This document shows, one piece after another, positions 8,735-20,707 of a DNA stretch of 64,000 bases (positions within the stretch are counted from its first letter, which is position 1; each line of letters begins with the position of its first letter). The stretch spans positions 106,828,740 through 106,892,739 of the forward strand of contig NC_079213.1 in NCBI RefSeq assembly GCF_029633865.1. Direction: 5' to 3'. The position numbers and the translations under genes were made by a program. Origin of the DNA: Lampris incognitus (taxonomy: Eukaryota > Chordata > Actinopteri > Lampriformes > Lampridae). The notes beneath the pieces are model-generated. The model searched no databases. It saw only the letters and a list, made by a program, of their open reading frames with translations, and was not told the origin of the DNA.

Positions 8735-9545
8735 CGCAGTGAAACATTTTTGTTTACCAATTCTTGCCTCCCTTCATTGGCTTCCTATCCATGTTAGATC
8801 CGACTTCAAGGTGCTTCTGCTGACTTATAAAATCCTAAATGGGCTCGCCCCATCTTACCCATCTGATCTCCTTAAAGCGTACAGGGCTCCTGTGTGTACC
8901 CAAAGTTAAAAAGAAGCCAGCAGGTGGCAGGGCCTTTTCCTATGGGGCTCCGTTCTTGTGGAATAACCTGCCTGCTGCCGTCAGACAATCAGAGTCTGTT
9001 GAGTCTCAGCTTATACGCTATAAACTCGTCGGCAGAACAGTGGTTGGTAAATTTGCTGTTATCTTCTTTCACGTCTTTTCTCTCTCTCTCTCTCTGAATG
9101 ATGTCTTCTTTCTCTTGTGTGTGTGAATGGTGTCATGTGAGTCTCCCTTGTGTCCATGGTAGTCTGTCAGGTCTCCTCCTGTCAGGTCTCCATGGTGATG
9201 GTGATCACGTGGCTCGGGTCCTGGGCTGTTCTGGTGGCGTCTGGATCCTGCTCATCATATTCTTCCTATATCTTATATTTCCATTATAATTCTGTTATCC
9301 TCTTTCAATGTTGTATTGTGTAAGTTGTGTAAACACAACATCCATTGCACGTTGTCCGTCTTGGGAGAGAGATCCCTCCTCTGTTGCTCTCCCTGAGGTT
9401 TCTTCTATTTTTTTTTTTTGAGGGGGGGGGGTTGTTCCTTATCCGATGCGAGGGTCTGAGGACAGGATGTTGTATTGCTGTAAAGCCCACTGAGGCACAT
9501 TTGTAATAATGGGTTACACAAATAAAACTGACTTGATAACTTGAT
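8735..9545 (+). pseudogene. L2/Maui-type LINE, C-terminal end plus 3' UTR
   Basis: 8757-8910 encodes LPILASLHWLPIHVRSDFKV and LLTYKILNGLAPSYPSDLL. After a stop and a shift, 8925-9005 encodes GGRAFSYGAPFLWNNLPAAV. This is the C-terminal tail after the L2 reverse transcriptase. 9300-9545 is the matching 3' UTR (bggttgtt... words then 'cccactgaggcaca', ending ataaaactgacttgataac). The same UTR occurs in reverse at 35403-35790. A CT run (9078-9094) and a G run (9422-9430) have expanded inside it. Confidence 0.8.
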
Positions 9546-10084
9546 TTTACTACTGCAGTGTGACTGTTGAAAATCCATCTGAAGAATGGCTATCTTATTT
9601 TTTTCTTAAAGATTTTTTTTTTTTTTTTTTTTGGCAACTCATCCTCATGGAGCGACAATTTCATCATCTGTCAACTGAGGTTTTAAGACTTGTATTAAAA
9701 CCTCTTTAAAATTGCTATCGTTTGGCTTTTGAATTGATAAATACCCTTAATGTTTATAGTACGAATTACAAAAAGATGCATTTCCCAACCACATCATTCT
9801 TGTGTGTGGACATACGCCGTTGTTTTGTGTGCTGCATTGTTATCTACTGAACGTTTAAGGCAGTACATCTGCAAGTAATGTGAATGGGGACTGGTGGATC
9901 AAGGCTTATATTTACTAAGCCAAAGCACCTTTTCCGTTCAAATAATTTTTATTGTTATAAACTCTAAATTTGCTGTATGTCAGAGCTTAAAACACACACA
10001 TAAAGAAACTTAAGGGGCGCAGAAACGTTTTTCAGTGAAAAATAATTTGTAAAACAGAAAACAAATGCAGAATATCTCGGAGCC
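9546..10084. other. No gene seen
   Basis: AT-rich sequence with a 23-base T run (9610-9632). Nothing recognised. Confidence 0.4.
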
Positions 10085-10715
10085 AAGAAGGAATCACCTC
10101 CTCATCAGATGGTCATAACATCAAATCTGTCGCGGAATTCATTTACTCGGGAAGCAACATCGAATCCACCGAAAGAGATGTGCAGCTTCGAATTGGAAAG
10201 GCTTAGGGTGCCATTGAGGGACGTAACGTCATCTGGAAGTCCACGTTACCAGACAAACTGAAGCGGGAGTTTTTTCGAGCAACAGTTGAGTCCGTTCTCA
10301 CTTATGGATCATTTTCTTGGAGCCTCACACTAAACAGCTTGAATCCAAACTTAATGGGGCTTTCACCAGAATGCTGCGTGCTGCACTAAACGTATCCTGG
10401 AAGAAGCACCCTACAAGGAAGTGTTTCTATGGCGATATACCCGCCATCTGAAACACTATTTGAGAACGAGGGATTTGATTTGCTGGTCATTGCTGGAGGA
10501 GCAAGGAAGAAGTTGCAAGCGATACTCTGCTTTGGTCACCCAAACGTGGAAAGACATGTATGGGAAGGCCTGCAAGAAATGACATCAATTGACTTGTCGA
10601 CGACACAGGATTTCCATCTGAGGATCTTCCAGCTGCTATGCAGGATACAGACGGGTGGCGTGAGGGTCAGAGCCATCCGAGGATGCCCAACCTGACGGTG
10701 ATGATGATGATCTCA
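10085..10715 (+). pseudogene. LINE C-terminal remnant (RTE/CR1-like)
   Basis: Frame 1 reads KSVAEFIYSGSNIESTERDV, a stop, then LPDKLKREFFRATVESVLTY and GSFSWSLT, matching the conserved 'FKYLGS...ATVESVLLYGSETW' stretch after the reverse transcriptase. After frameshifts, LLCW... WKDMYGKACKK-like and VDDTGFPSEDLPAAMQ-like fragments follow, and the copy ends in a GATGAT repeat (10697-10712). At least three stops or shifts make it non-functional. Confidence 0.65.
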
Positions 10716-12136
10716 GAGCCAGCTAGGTTTTCACACTATAGCTCTTTTTCAAGACCTTCTGAAAACATAAAGGGTTTACATACAAACTAAACACGGCACC
10801 ATCTAATTACCGTTCCCCTGTCTGGATGCAGGTGTTGTAAACCAGTGAAATCTGCTGGTGTCGTGACGGGTTGGAGAGAAAACCATATGTACATACGATC
10901 GAGCGTCACTGGTGTGTGTGACGTTCAATGCAGCTGATGTGTCAGTGGACATTAGCTAGTCATTGGAATGCGTGGTGGGCCATTTGAGGGATCAGGGATC
11001 GATGTGTAGCGGGGGGAGGGGGTGAAAGAAAACAGTGGGAGGAGGTCCCCACTGCCACTCCAGCACACAGACACACACACACACTCTCCATATGGTTCCT
11101 GCAGAAAACATCGACCGACTGAACCACCGGCGGCTACTCAGCAAGCGGCGTCTCCTCTGGGAGAGCCAATCAAACACAAGGACTTGGCAGTATCGACAAG
11201 CGTCGCCATCTCTTCTCTCGTCTCTCCCGCTCTCCGGCCTGTATATCCGTCTCTTCCTGTGTGGCACTGTCACACCATTCCGAGGTACGACCTATGACCT
11301 GTGCTGCTCCTATTCCCTCGCTCTCATCCTCTCATGCTTCCCCCTCTTATTTTCTTTGTGCGCTCCGGTACTCCAAACATCAATGCACCGCTGTGTTATT
11401 GTGTCTCACAGTTCCGCCTAACCTTTTGAGGAGGGCGAAATCATCATTTCTATTTGTTTTCTTATCCTCCTTCGAGGCTGTCATCCTCACCCAACTCTCC
11501 CCATCAGTTTGCCTCTGCTGTTAACAACACCCCCCTCCTCCCACCGTGGTGGTGTGGGATACTGTTGACATCTTAGTAGATGTGCGCAATGTTGCGATCA
11601 GCAGTACGGCCCGCATTCATTTCACCACCGAATAAATTAGTGGCATTTTATTGAGTGGCGCGACACGGCGGCATGGTTACTGTATTGGCATTTTAATAAG
11701 ATTAATTGTGCCCAAGGTGGTTTCCAATTGGTAAACAGTTATAATAATCCTGCAAGCCTCATGTATAATAAATGAACGTATTAAAAGGCTGATGCAAGGC
11801 GTCCGATAACTTGGCCGGGTCATGGACCGCTGCAACGCAGCCCCGATGTGGACTTGTGCAGAGCCGTTTCACATCCAAATCAATTCAAACTGCTCTTTTC
11901 AAAGTCGGCCGTCGGGTTTTTATACACTGAGAGAGCAACATAAAAAGGAGCCAAGGCAATAAAAATCATAAAAACAATAAAAGATCACATAAAAATGAAC
12001 TAATATGAGGACATAGAACAAACAGCTAAATAAAATACACTATAACAAAAAAGTAATTATGCTGTATAATGGGGATATTTACGTACACCGTCGAGTGTGT
12101 GCCTGTGCTGTTGAATTAGACCATTTGTCTCACTGA
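10716..12136. other. No gene seen; candidate conserved non-coding stretch
   Basis: 10716-11530 contains a short CA run (11070-11085) and pyrimidine-rich sequence with no recognisable protein. 11625-11800 is AT-rich but complex, with many ATTAAT/TTAAT homeodomain-like words, the look of a developmental enhancer. Nothing can be proven without other genomes. Confidence 0.3.
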
Positions 12137-12368
12137 CAAATCCCCAAGGCTCAGCGTTTTCGGTTTTTATTTTTCAAAGCCATCCAGCATGCCGAATTTC
12201 GCCACAATAGGACACTGTTACATAACCTCACACGAACAGGAACAACTGTTCTCGTGGAAACAAAATCCGGGTGAAAATCAGTTTAAACCGATCTGCTCCT
12301 TTTAAAAAATCTGGGTATTTTTCGGTGAAAATCGGTAAAAGCCGAAAACGCTGAGCCTTGCAAATACC
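12137..12368. mobile_element. MITE with 25-bp inverted ends and 8-bp target duplication (hAT-like)
   Basis: The ends at 12145-12169 and 12336-12360 are inverted repeats starting CAAGGCTCAGCGTTTTCGG. The flanks caaatccc (12137-12144) and caaatacc (12361-12368) differ at one base, giving an 8-bp duplication typical of hAT. The 216-bp body has no coding capacity. Confidence 0.8.
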
Positions 12369-13127
12369 ATATCAAGAAAACATAGAATCAACGTACTTCA
12401 ATCTTCTTAGAAGTTGTTGCTAACCCCATCCTTGAATCGTTGCCCCATATTTCTTCCCACTCTTGACTGATTTTGTGGCGGACATCTCATACCTCGGCAC
12501 ACCCACATGTGTAAAATCCCTTAGCAAAGTACCAAGCAGCTACCCGTAATGTAGGTTTGATTCTTAACTTCAACTGGAAAAAAATTTCACAAATTCCAGC
12601 ACATTTCATTCCTTACAGCAGGCACATGCACAGACAGGTCCCGGTTGGTGCTCAAGCACCTACCCTTTTGGCCTCTGACTAGATAAGAGCCCTTTTTGCA
12701 AGACAGCCAAAAGTAGTAGTAGTTTTTAAATTTGACCCATGGTGTTTAAGTGCTAATTCTGCGAGACTGCACAAGTCCCTGCCCCTCCCTCTTCGACTTC
12801 CCTTGTCCCAGCCACCGCAGTAAATGCAGGCAAATCGAGCAGCATCCACGTCTCCCTGACCGGCCTTCATTGGCGACAGCCAGGTAACAATAGTGTTTGC
12901 CCTAAGCCTCGGCATCATTTGTCACTGTTGTGACATTAAACCACTATCAAAACAGCTCATTACAGCCAGCCTAACTTAGGCAACAACCCGCAATTAAGCT
13001 TAACAACAAGCAAGCTAGTCTGGTGTAAAATAGCATTGTCAATGCAAACGAGTGAAATCCGGTAGGCTAGTTCCTGTTCCTAACTGAAACAAATGAATAT
13101 GCATTATGTGGTTAATAGTCTATAGGG
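12369..13127. other. No gene seen
   Basis: Unassigned sequence. The minus-strand 79-codon frame (12679-12918) has no recognisable domain. Confidence 0.4.
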
Positions 13128-13295
13128 TAAGTGGTTGTGTCAGGAAGGGCACCCGACGTAACATTTTTCCAAATCATTATGCGGGTTGACAAGACCGTCA
13201 TCGGTGCTGTACCCTCAAAGGGTACCGATGGAAACTATCAAATCAGCTGTGGCGACCCCTGGGAGACAGGGAACAAGCCAGCAGAAGAAGAATAT
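13128..13295 (+). mobile_element. RTE-type LINE 3' UTR end
   Basis: gtcaggaagggcacccgac at 13140, then 'ctgtggcgacccctgggaga' at 13247 and an AGAAGAAG tail, is the 3' terminal sequence shared by fish RTE elements. There is no coding part. Confidence 0.65.
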
Positions 13296-13548
13296 GTGGT
13301 TAATAGTCTATGCAATCATATCTGGATATCAAACGTTAGCCAATCTGTCACTCGTCACAAGAAAATTTGCAAATATATCGTCAATGCTTATAATGATTAG
13401 CAAGAACTTTAAGATATAGCCTCGTAAGTTATCAATTCTCACTCCTGTGACAAAAAGTTTAATTGTAGTTGTAGGCAAGCCAACTGATTGCCATTTCTAT
13501 ACAATAGTCTAGGGCCTTCACAAGCTCAGAGCTGAAAGTTTAAAGTAC
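13296..13548. other. No gene seen
   Basis: Short unassigned AT-rich spacer. Confidence 0.4.
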
Positions 13549-13642
13549 CATCAGGGTCGCGGGGATGCTGGAGCCTATCCCAGCAGTTACAGGGTGTCTG
13601 ACAGGCGGGGAGACACCCTGGACAGGCCGCCAGGTCATCACA
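13549..13642 (-). repeat. Dispersed 'gatggcctgg..tccagggtgtctccccgcc' fish repeat
   Basis: It matches, in reverse, the plus-strand copies at 14363-14491, 30120-30246 and 55591-55696. Shared words are tccagggtgtctccccgcc, ggctccagcatcc and ggataagcgg. It is probably the tail of a LINE or SINE. Confidence 0.8.
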
Positions 13643-14362
13643 GAGCTGACACACACACACACAGAGACAGTTTAGTATGGCTGATTTAAAGTACCCCTCC
13701 ACTCAAAAACATGTTTTTTCTTATGTTTGTGTCCCCTTAAATGGATGGCCTTGACTATACTGACTTGTCACTAGAGCGGTGTTTTCAGTTTCTGAAGTTT
13801 CAGTTCTGAAGTTTCAGTTTCTGAATTAGAGACACATACACATGCACTCACACACAGGTGATAATGTTAATATGGCAACAAGGTTAAGGAACTCCTGGTT
13901 AACTCCAAGGTCCTTCGTCAAGCAGAGGAGCCGATGAAGTCGTATGCAGCGCCACTCCCCCCAGCACCTCGGACAGTTCCCCCCCCCCTCTCATGCGCAA
14001 TAGCAAGCAGCCTCAGGCCCCCTCCGAAGCCAGCCAGAGGCCCCAAAACCTGAGCAAGCCCCCCCCCCCCCATGTCCTATGCCAGTGCCCTACGCGTCCC
14101 GCCCAAGCCTCGAGCTGTTCGGCCTGAACAGGTTAAAAAGAACAGCGACCCACTGTCCCTCTTACAAGAGCTGAGTATTAGACATTCAAATGGTATCAAT
14201 GGATATTATTCTTACTTCAAATGAGTGTCACCTCCCCAAAGTAAGTAATGAATGATGATGACGTAAAAGAAAAAGCAAAACTTTCACTAAAATCAGGGAA
14301 AAAACATGAAGTGCTTTTACAAATTGTTTCTATCTATTGTTTTTTTTTTGTTTTTTTTCCCT
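13643..14362. other. No gene seen; between two inverted repeat copies
   Basis: It contains a CA run (13648-13662) and poly-C runs at 13980-13988 and 14060-14071. No coding signal. Confidence 0.4.
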
Positions 14363-14491
14363 GTGATGGCCTGGTGGTCTGTCCAGGGTGTCTCCCCGCC
14401 TGCCAGACACCCTGTGACTGCTGGAATAGGCTCCAGCATCCCCGCGACTCTGAGAGCAGGATAAGCGGTTTGGGTAATGGATGGATGGATG
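14363..14491 (+). repeat. Dispersed 'gatggcctgg..ggataagcgg' repeat with (ATGG)n tail
   Basis: It ends in atggatggatgga. It is in inverted orientation to the copy about 720 bp upstream. Confidence 0.85.
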
Positions 14492-14963
14492 ACAACAAGG
14501 TTTAAGTTAGTAATTTTAAAAACAGATATAAACCGTAACAGGGTTGTAGTACCTATTTGTCAAGGAGAAAAAACAGTCGGTGATTTGTGTTCCCAGGTGG
14601 TAAAATTAGGAGCAGTCATAATGAACAGAAAAAAGATGCGTTTTCAGCTTGGATTTGAAAGTATGTGCAGAGCTTGTCTCCTGGATGTGCAGTGGTAGAT
14701 CATTCCAGAGAAATGGAGCTCAGTGAGCAAAGGCTGTACCATCAGAAGAATTCTTATTAAATCGAGGAGTAGTTAAGTAACTGGCATCAAGGAAACGTAG
14801 AGGACGTGCTGAAATATATGGAGTAGCCAGGCTGGAGATTTATATGGGGGAGCCAGATCATTTAAAGCCTTGTAGGTAAGAAGGAGGATTTTGAAATCAG
14901 ATCTTGTGTGAACCGATAACCAATGCAGACACATCAGTACTGGTGTTATATGATCCAACTTCT

Positions 14964-15249
14964 TAGTTAAATGGTAAATGGACTGCATTTTATATAGCAC
15001 TTTTCTAGTCTACCGACCACTCATAGCGCTTTACAATGCATGCCTCACATTCACTCATTCACACACACGTTCATACACTGATGGCAGAGGCTGCCATGCA
15101 AGGGGCCAACCTACTCATCAGGAGCAGTTAAGGGTTCGGTGTCTTGCTCAGTGACACTTTGACACACTCCACAGGAGCCGGGGACCAAACCAGCGACCTT
15201 CCAATTACTAGATGACCTGCTCTACTTCCTGAGCCATGCCGCCCTAGTT
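14964..15249 (-). mobile_element. tRNA-derived SINE family 2, nested in L2
   Basis: The element spans 14969-15244 and is flanked by tagtt on both sides (14964-14968, 15245-15249). Its head carries the tRNA-like part (minus strand, 'ggcggcatggctcaggaag') and its tail is the 'aatgcagtccatttacc'-like end. A plus-strand copy lies at 33396-33665. Confidence 0.85.
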
Positions 15250-15496
15250 CTTGTGAGGACTCTAGCAGCTGCGTTCTGGACCAGTTGGAGACCTTTTGTT
15301 GCTGCCTTCGGTAGGCCAGAAAAAAAGTCCATTACAATGATCTATTCTAGAAGTTATGAAGGCACGTAAGAGGATTTCGGCATCTGAATTTGATAAAATG
15401 GGGTATATTTGCCAATGCTATTTTACCAAGGTGGGAGGCAGATCGCATTATATACTTGCTGTGTGGCTCAAATGTAAAAGAAGGATCGAATGTTAG

Positions 15497-15908
15497 TCCC
15501 AGATTCTCCCCCCCTCCTCCCCCCCTTTTGTATCTTGCCAATTACCCCACTCTTCTGAGCCATCCCAGTCATTGCTCCACTCCTCTGCTGATCCAGGGAG
15601 GGCTGCAGACTACCACATGCCTCCTCCAACACATATCGAGTCGCCAGCCACGAGTTTCACCAGGGGAACGTAGCGTGCGGGAGGATCACGCTATTCCCCC
15701 AGTTCCCCCGACCAACCAGAGGAGGCGCTAGTGCAGCAACCAGGACACATACTCCAGTTGGCTCCCCACCCACAGACACAGCCAATTTTGTCTGTAGGGA
15801 CACCCAACCAAGACGGCGGTAACACAGGGATTCAAACCGGCGATCCCCATGTTGGTAGGCAACGGAATAGACCGCTACGCTACCCAGATGCCCTGTTCCC
15901 AGATTCTC
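15497..15908 (-). mobile_element. tRNA-derived SINE family 1, nested in L2
   Basis: The element spans 15509-15896. The exact 12-bp duplication tcccagattctc is at 15497-15508 and 15897-15908. The B-box region lies at about 15835 (minus strand, with one change), and the 5' end 'gggcatctgggtagc' at the right. Removing it rejoins the L2 reading. Confidence 0.93.
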
Positions 15909-16390
15909 AACTGTACGAGTCTGAGAAATTGTGCAGCCATCAAGACTGATAGAAAAATTAAAGTAAATCTAGTTGGACCAACAAGCAACATTTCGGTCTT
16001 GTGTGCATTTAGATGCAGGAAATTATTGCACGTCCAGTGATGGACTTCTGGTAGGCACAACTGTAATTTAACCAGCTGGGAGGAGTCATTGACTGTTACA
16101 TGAAGATAGATTTGTGTATCGTCAGCATAGCAGTGATACATTGTCTTTTTTTTTTTGTGAAAATCTGACCCAAGGGCAGCAAGTAAGCACAAAACTAGGG
16201 TGGCAAGTACTGACCTGTGGAACACCGTATTTGACCTTAAAGCAAAAAGACATGGCATTATTGTATGCAACGCTTTGTGTTCTATTACTCAGGTATGAAC
16301 GGAACCAAGAACATGCCAGCTCCTTGAGACCAATAAAGTTCTCAAGACATTGTAGGAGGATGTCGTGGTCCACAAGGCACTGTGGAGGAA

Positions 16391-18540
16391 TGCTCTTGCT
16401 CCCTCCACCTCAGTGTATAGAACACACTTAGCCTAATTGTTGCAACTGAACATAGGCCTACTTTGTAGTATGGAGGGTAGATTGGTTGATTTATTATTTT
16501 ATTTATTCGGAGAACAGCCTTTTGCAATTTTATGTAAAGATTTGCTGATTTTGAATGGTTATTCGTTTTATAGACCACTAAAGCATGGACAATGTGGCCT
16601 GTTCTTTTCATAAATGTAGAACTATTGATGTTTAAAACCATCGTCTCTGTGTGAATTGAAAATTTTGTAGAAGTCTGTTGAGTATTAAACATCTGCATGA
16701 GTGTATAGGTATTGAAATAAATAAATATGTAAGGAAAAGGTGTGCTACTGTATGTAACTTTATTTTTTATAAATAAGTATGAGAGTGGTGCCCTTTTTTG
16801 TTCGCTTGAGCACCTGCCCCCAAAACGTCTGCACGGCCCTCCCTTACAGCCTTTATGTTACATCAGCCTTTGATTGGCTGCGCTAATTAATGTTGAAAGA
16901 GGAGCTGGCTCACTCTGGAAGGCTTAAGAAGACAGGAAAATTGGCCCTGTCACCACTTTGAATCAATCCTAAATGTAAGAGTACTAAATTAAGACCTAGG
17001 CATTGTACAGGAGATGAATAGGAGATGTTTGGGGCAAGAAAAAGAAAAAGCCAAGGAAAATTCTGCCCCTACACATCTGAAATACAAATGTCATTCTGCT
17101 TTGGGGGGTAGATGATGAGAAAATGAGTAAAAAAATAAATGAGAATGGCAAGAAAGAAAGAATTGTGTGTGTGATAGGGCTGAAAAATACATGGATAACT
17201 ATATCAGAAACTATTCTTGTGTAGTATATAGCACCATGGTGGTGGATGGAGTGAACCCAGCCAAAACAACAAAATCTGTGGTATTGTATGGGGGAAATGC
17301 CTAACATGCTTTGTCATGCACTGCTTTGACAACATCCACTTTTCTTTTTTGCATTGTTTCATTATGGTTAATTGCAGTCATAAGTGCTGATCTCTAAATC
17401 TGTAACCATGCCTACATTTTCTTATCTGCACCTGTTGCAGCATTTCCATTCTAGAAGAGGGATCCCTCTAATGCTACACGTGAGGCTTCTCCCATTTTTT
17501 CTTCCCTCTTTCCTCCCTTCATTCTTGCAAATGTAGGTACGTTACACAATGATCTAGCATTTTTTGGATGTCAATAAGAATTGTAAAAAAATTATAGGAC
17601 TGTTAAAAAGAATATGCTTTGCTTCAACAAGAGTGTCACGTGATTGATTAAAATGAATCACAGTTGTACAAAATAAGCAAGCCAGCAACAGAGCTGCCAT
17701 TTGCGCAGAGGCCCTTTCACTTCAGCTTTGAGGCTAAAAATTAATCTGAATGTCTATTGAAGCACATTTGAACAACCAACTTTAATCATTTCATTTTGTG
17801 ATGCCCTTGATTAATATTTTAATAATTTTTCTGAGAAACAAAAACGACAACTCAAAATGAATCACAAACAGTGTGTTAGAGATGGTGTGTCCAAAGCTCA
17901 ACTCACTCATATACTAGCATTCAGTGTACATGTGATTTTTTTTTCACCATGGCTATCTTATGAGGAATGCATATGTTGGAAAAATATGGACTGATTTTGC
18001 CATACTGAGATAATATCCGAATAAATTGTGTTACTTGCCTTGTATCTTCAGGCACATCCTGTCTCTTTCTCCATCGGTCTTACTTTCGCTTTCATTCCCT
18101 CATACCGTTATTTTTGTGTCTCTTTCAGCATTATAATGTGTCTTCACTCAGTCCGTCTTTAATCTCCATGCCTGTCATAAACGTTAGCGGAAGCTGGCAA
18201 ATCTATCTTTCAGCCTGACGGCAGGTGGAGTGAATTCCTGAGGATTACCTACAGCACTCAAATACGCCTTTAGCAAAATGAAATAAGCACACAAATACAT
18301 AGAATCACACACACACAGAAATACCCTCCAGTGGTGAGGGAAGGACCGATGGCATACTTTAACACAGGGCGCTGGTACGGCTGCACCAGACCCAGTCATT
18401 TTTGTATCTAATGTCATTTTTTTCAAGCAAAGAAACATCAGCTGTCCTGGTGAAGATGAAGAATAAGCTGGACTGCTGTGAACTGTGATTTTGAAAATGC
18501 AGAAAAAAAGAGTAGTCTTCAAATTGGGGCTTATTATTAG
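16391..18540. other. No gene seen
   Basis: About 2 kb of single-copy-looking AT-rich sequence. 16855-16990 and 17600-17860 are complex, with many TTAAT/ATTAA words, and could be conserved non-coding DNA. The minus-strand 145-codon frame at 18184-18621 overlaps the L2 start on the other strand and has no recognisable domain. Confidence 0.35.
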
Positions 18541-18543
18541 AGA

Positions 18544-19996
18544 GTGGACCCAAACCAGTCTGGGTTCAGGGTGGGTCACTCGACAGAGACGACCCTCCTT
18601 GCAGTGACAGAATTGCTGCACTCTGCAAGAGCAAACTCTCTCTCCTCTGTCCTGATACTCCTGGACCTGTCAGCTGCGTTCGACACAGTGAACCACCAGA
18701 TCCTCCTCTCTACCCTCGAAGGGCTGGGTGTCACAGGCTCTGCACTCTCAATGTTTGCAACCTACCTGACGGGTCGCTCCTACCAGGTGACATGGAGGGG
18801 ATCTGTGTCGGAGCCTCACAGACTGACAACAGGCGTTCCACAGGGTTCGGTTCTGGGTCCTCTCCTTTTCTCCTTGTACACGACATCCCTGGGTTCTATT
18901 ATTCGCTCGCATGGCTTCTCTTACCATTGTTATGCCGATGACACCCAGCTGATCTTGTCCTTTCCTCCCTCTGACACACAAGTAGAGACACGCATTGCTG
19001 CGTGCTTGACTGACATCTCGAAGTGGATGGTGACACACCACCTGAAGCTCAATCTGGACAAGACAGAGCTGATGTTCCTCCTAGGGAAAGGTTGCCCGCA
19101 CCGAGACCTGGCCATCACTATTGACAACACCGTGGTGACGCCAACTCGGACTGTGAGGAATCTGGGTGTGATCCTGGATGACCAACTGTCATTTGCTGAA
19201 AATATTGCATCGGTTGCTCACTCCTGCAGATTTCTCCTCTATAACATCAGGGGGATTCACCCATTCCTCACCGACGAGATTGGCACAGGTGCTCATCCAG
19301 GCTCTGGTCATCTCCCGGCTGGACTACGGCAACTCCCTCCTTGCTGGCGCACCGGCGTCGGCCATCAGGCCTCTGGAGCTTGTTCAGAAAGCTGCAGCTC
19401 ATCTGGTGTTCAACCGCCCTAAGTTCTCCCACACAACTCCCCTTCTCATGTCCATACACTGGCTCCCAGTAGCTGCTCGCATCCAGTTTAAGACTCTGGT
19501 GCTAGCCTACAGGGCAGTGAAAGGAACAGCTCCTTCCTATCTCCAGGCCATGGTCCAGCCCTACACCCCTGCCTGACCACTTCACTTTGCTGCCTTGAGA
19601 CGGCCTGGTTGACCCGTCGCTCAGAGGCCCTTGCTGCCGATCGACCCGGTCACGGCTCTTTTCTTTCCTGGCCCCACAGTGGTGGAATGAACTCCCCACT
19701 GATGTCAGGACAGCGGAGTCGCTGCCCATCTTTCAGTGCAGGTTGAAAACTCACCTCTTTAAGAACTACTACCCTGTTACTTGTTCTTAGCACTTATTGT
19801 ATTCACTCATTTAAAAAAAAAATCTTTCTTGCACTTTTACTTTAGTGCTGGTTTTGCTCTTAGATGCTTGTTTGTTTAGATGCACTTATGACCTCTGATG
19901 ACTAGTAGTTCTCCTGATTTCCTACGTTAAATGATGCACTTACTGTAAGTCGCTTTGGATAAAAGCGTCGGCTAAATGACTGTAATGTAATGTAAT
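18544..19996 (+). pseudogene. L2-type LINE: reverse transcriptase, C-terminus and 3' tail
   Basis: This is the best-preserved retrotransposon coding region in the window. The first frame (18544-19422) begins inside the RT domain (DPNQSGFRVGHSTET). It carries LLDLSAAFDTV (first catalytic Asp, residues 40-49), GVPQGSVLGPLLFS (97-110), YHCYADDTQL with the catalytic YADD (residues 130-133), and LNLDKTELMFL. Near 19283 one base change shifts the frame, and the reading continues at RLAQVLIQALVISRLDYGNS (to 19576) and then WNELPTDVRTAES, LPIFQCRLKTHLFKNYY and a stop at about 19790. The 3' end (19945-19996) has the conserved 'taagtcgctttggataaaag' and a (TGTAA)n tail, the L2 recognition end. The endonuclease is missing (5' truncation). 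Confidence 0.92.
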
Positions 19997-20074
19997 TAGG
20001 GGGACAGACTGCACTGACAGCTCCAATGACATTAAAGTGGTCCTCCTTGTTCTGTTATAACAGGTGTCTAAAAT

Positions 20075-20175
20075 TCAGATTTGACCATAAATGTAAAGCG
20101 CTCATAGTGGCTGTTGCAGCTAGAAAAGCACTATATAAAATGCAACTTGATTGGTTGATTGATTTGATTGATTAA
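20075..20175 (+). repeat. LINE-like 3' tail with (TTGA)n end
   Basis: 'taaagcgctcatagtgg', 'aaagcactatataaaatgcaa' and (GATT)n match the tail layout of fish LINEs and SINEs. Short and diverged. Confidence 0.5.
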
Positions 20176-20255
20176 TCCTTAATTTCTTTGGTTTTGGTGG
20201 ATTTGGCACCATCTGGTGGTCAAAAGAGTTCATTTTCGCATCATACATCTTATAT

Positions 20256-20707
20256 TTCAGACCTCTTTTTTCCCTCTTTTCTCCCCAATTGTATCCGGCC
20301 AATTACCCCACTCTTCCGAGCCGTCCCGGTCGCTGCTCCACCCACTCTGCCGATCCAGGGAGGGCTGCAGACTACCACATGCCTCCTCCGATACATGTGG
20401 AGTCACCAGCTGCTTCTTTTTACCTGACAGTGAGGAGTTTCACTGGGGGGACGTAGCACATGGGAGGATCACGCTATTCCTCCCAGTTCCCCCTCCCCCC
20501 CCGAACAAGTGCCCCGACCAACCAGAGGAGGCGCTAGTGCAGTGACCAGCACACATACCCACATCCGGCTTCCCACCCGCAGACACGGCCAATTGTGTTC
20601 GTAAAGACGCCCGACCAAGCCGGAGATAACACAGGGATTCGAACCGGCGATCCCAGTGTTGGTAGGCAATGGAATAGACTGCTATACCCAGACGCCCTTC
20701 AGACCTC
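20256..20707 (-). mobile_element. tRNA-derived SINE family 1, near full length
   Basis: The element spans 20266-20697 and is flanked by ttcagacctc (20256-20265, 20698-20707). In minus orientation it reads tRNA head (B box ggttcgaatcc at about 20638-20648), a conserved body with 'gtgtctgcgggtgggaag'-like sequence, and a tail ending 'acaattggggagaaaagagg'. Confidence 0.93.

Larger units (their letters stand above)
14640..16390 (-). pseudogene. L2-type LINE reverse transcriptase, with two SINEs nested in it
   Basis: Read right to left, it encodes DHDILLQCLENFIGLKELAC (from about 16370), LSNRTQSVAYNNAMSFCFKV, YGVPQ, then after a shift YHCYADDTQIYLHV with the YADD catalytic motif (about 16130), then FLHLNAHKTEMLLVGPT. 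SINE 1 interrupts it at 15509-15896. It resumes with NLGLTFDPSFTFEPHSKYIM, LTRAFITSRIDHCNG-like and QNAAARVLTRT-like fragments. SINE 2 interrupts at 14969-15244. It then ends with KKLDHITPVLMCLHWLSVHT and LLLTYKALNDLAP. Several frameshifts are present. The upstream endonuclease is absent, so the copy is 5'-truncated. Confidence 0.85.

Noticed and set aside
18184..18621. 145-codon minus-strand frame
   Set aside because: No recognisable domain, and its start overlaps the real plus-strand L2 reverse transcriptase at 18544.
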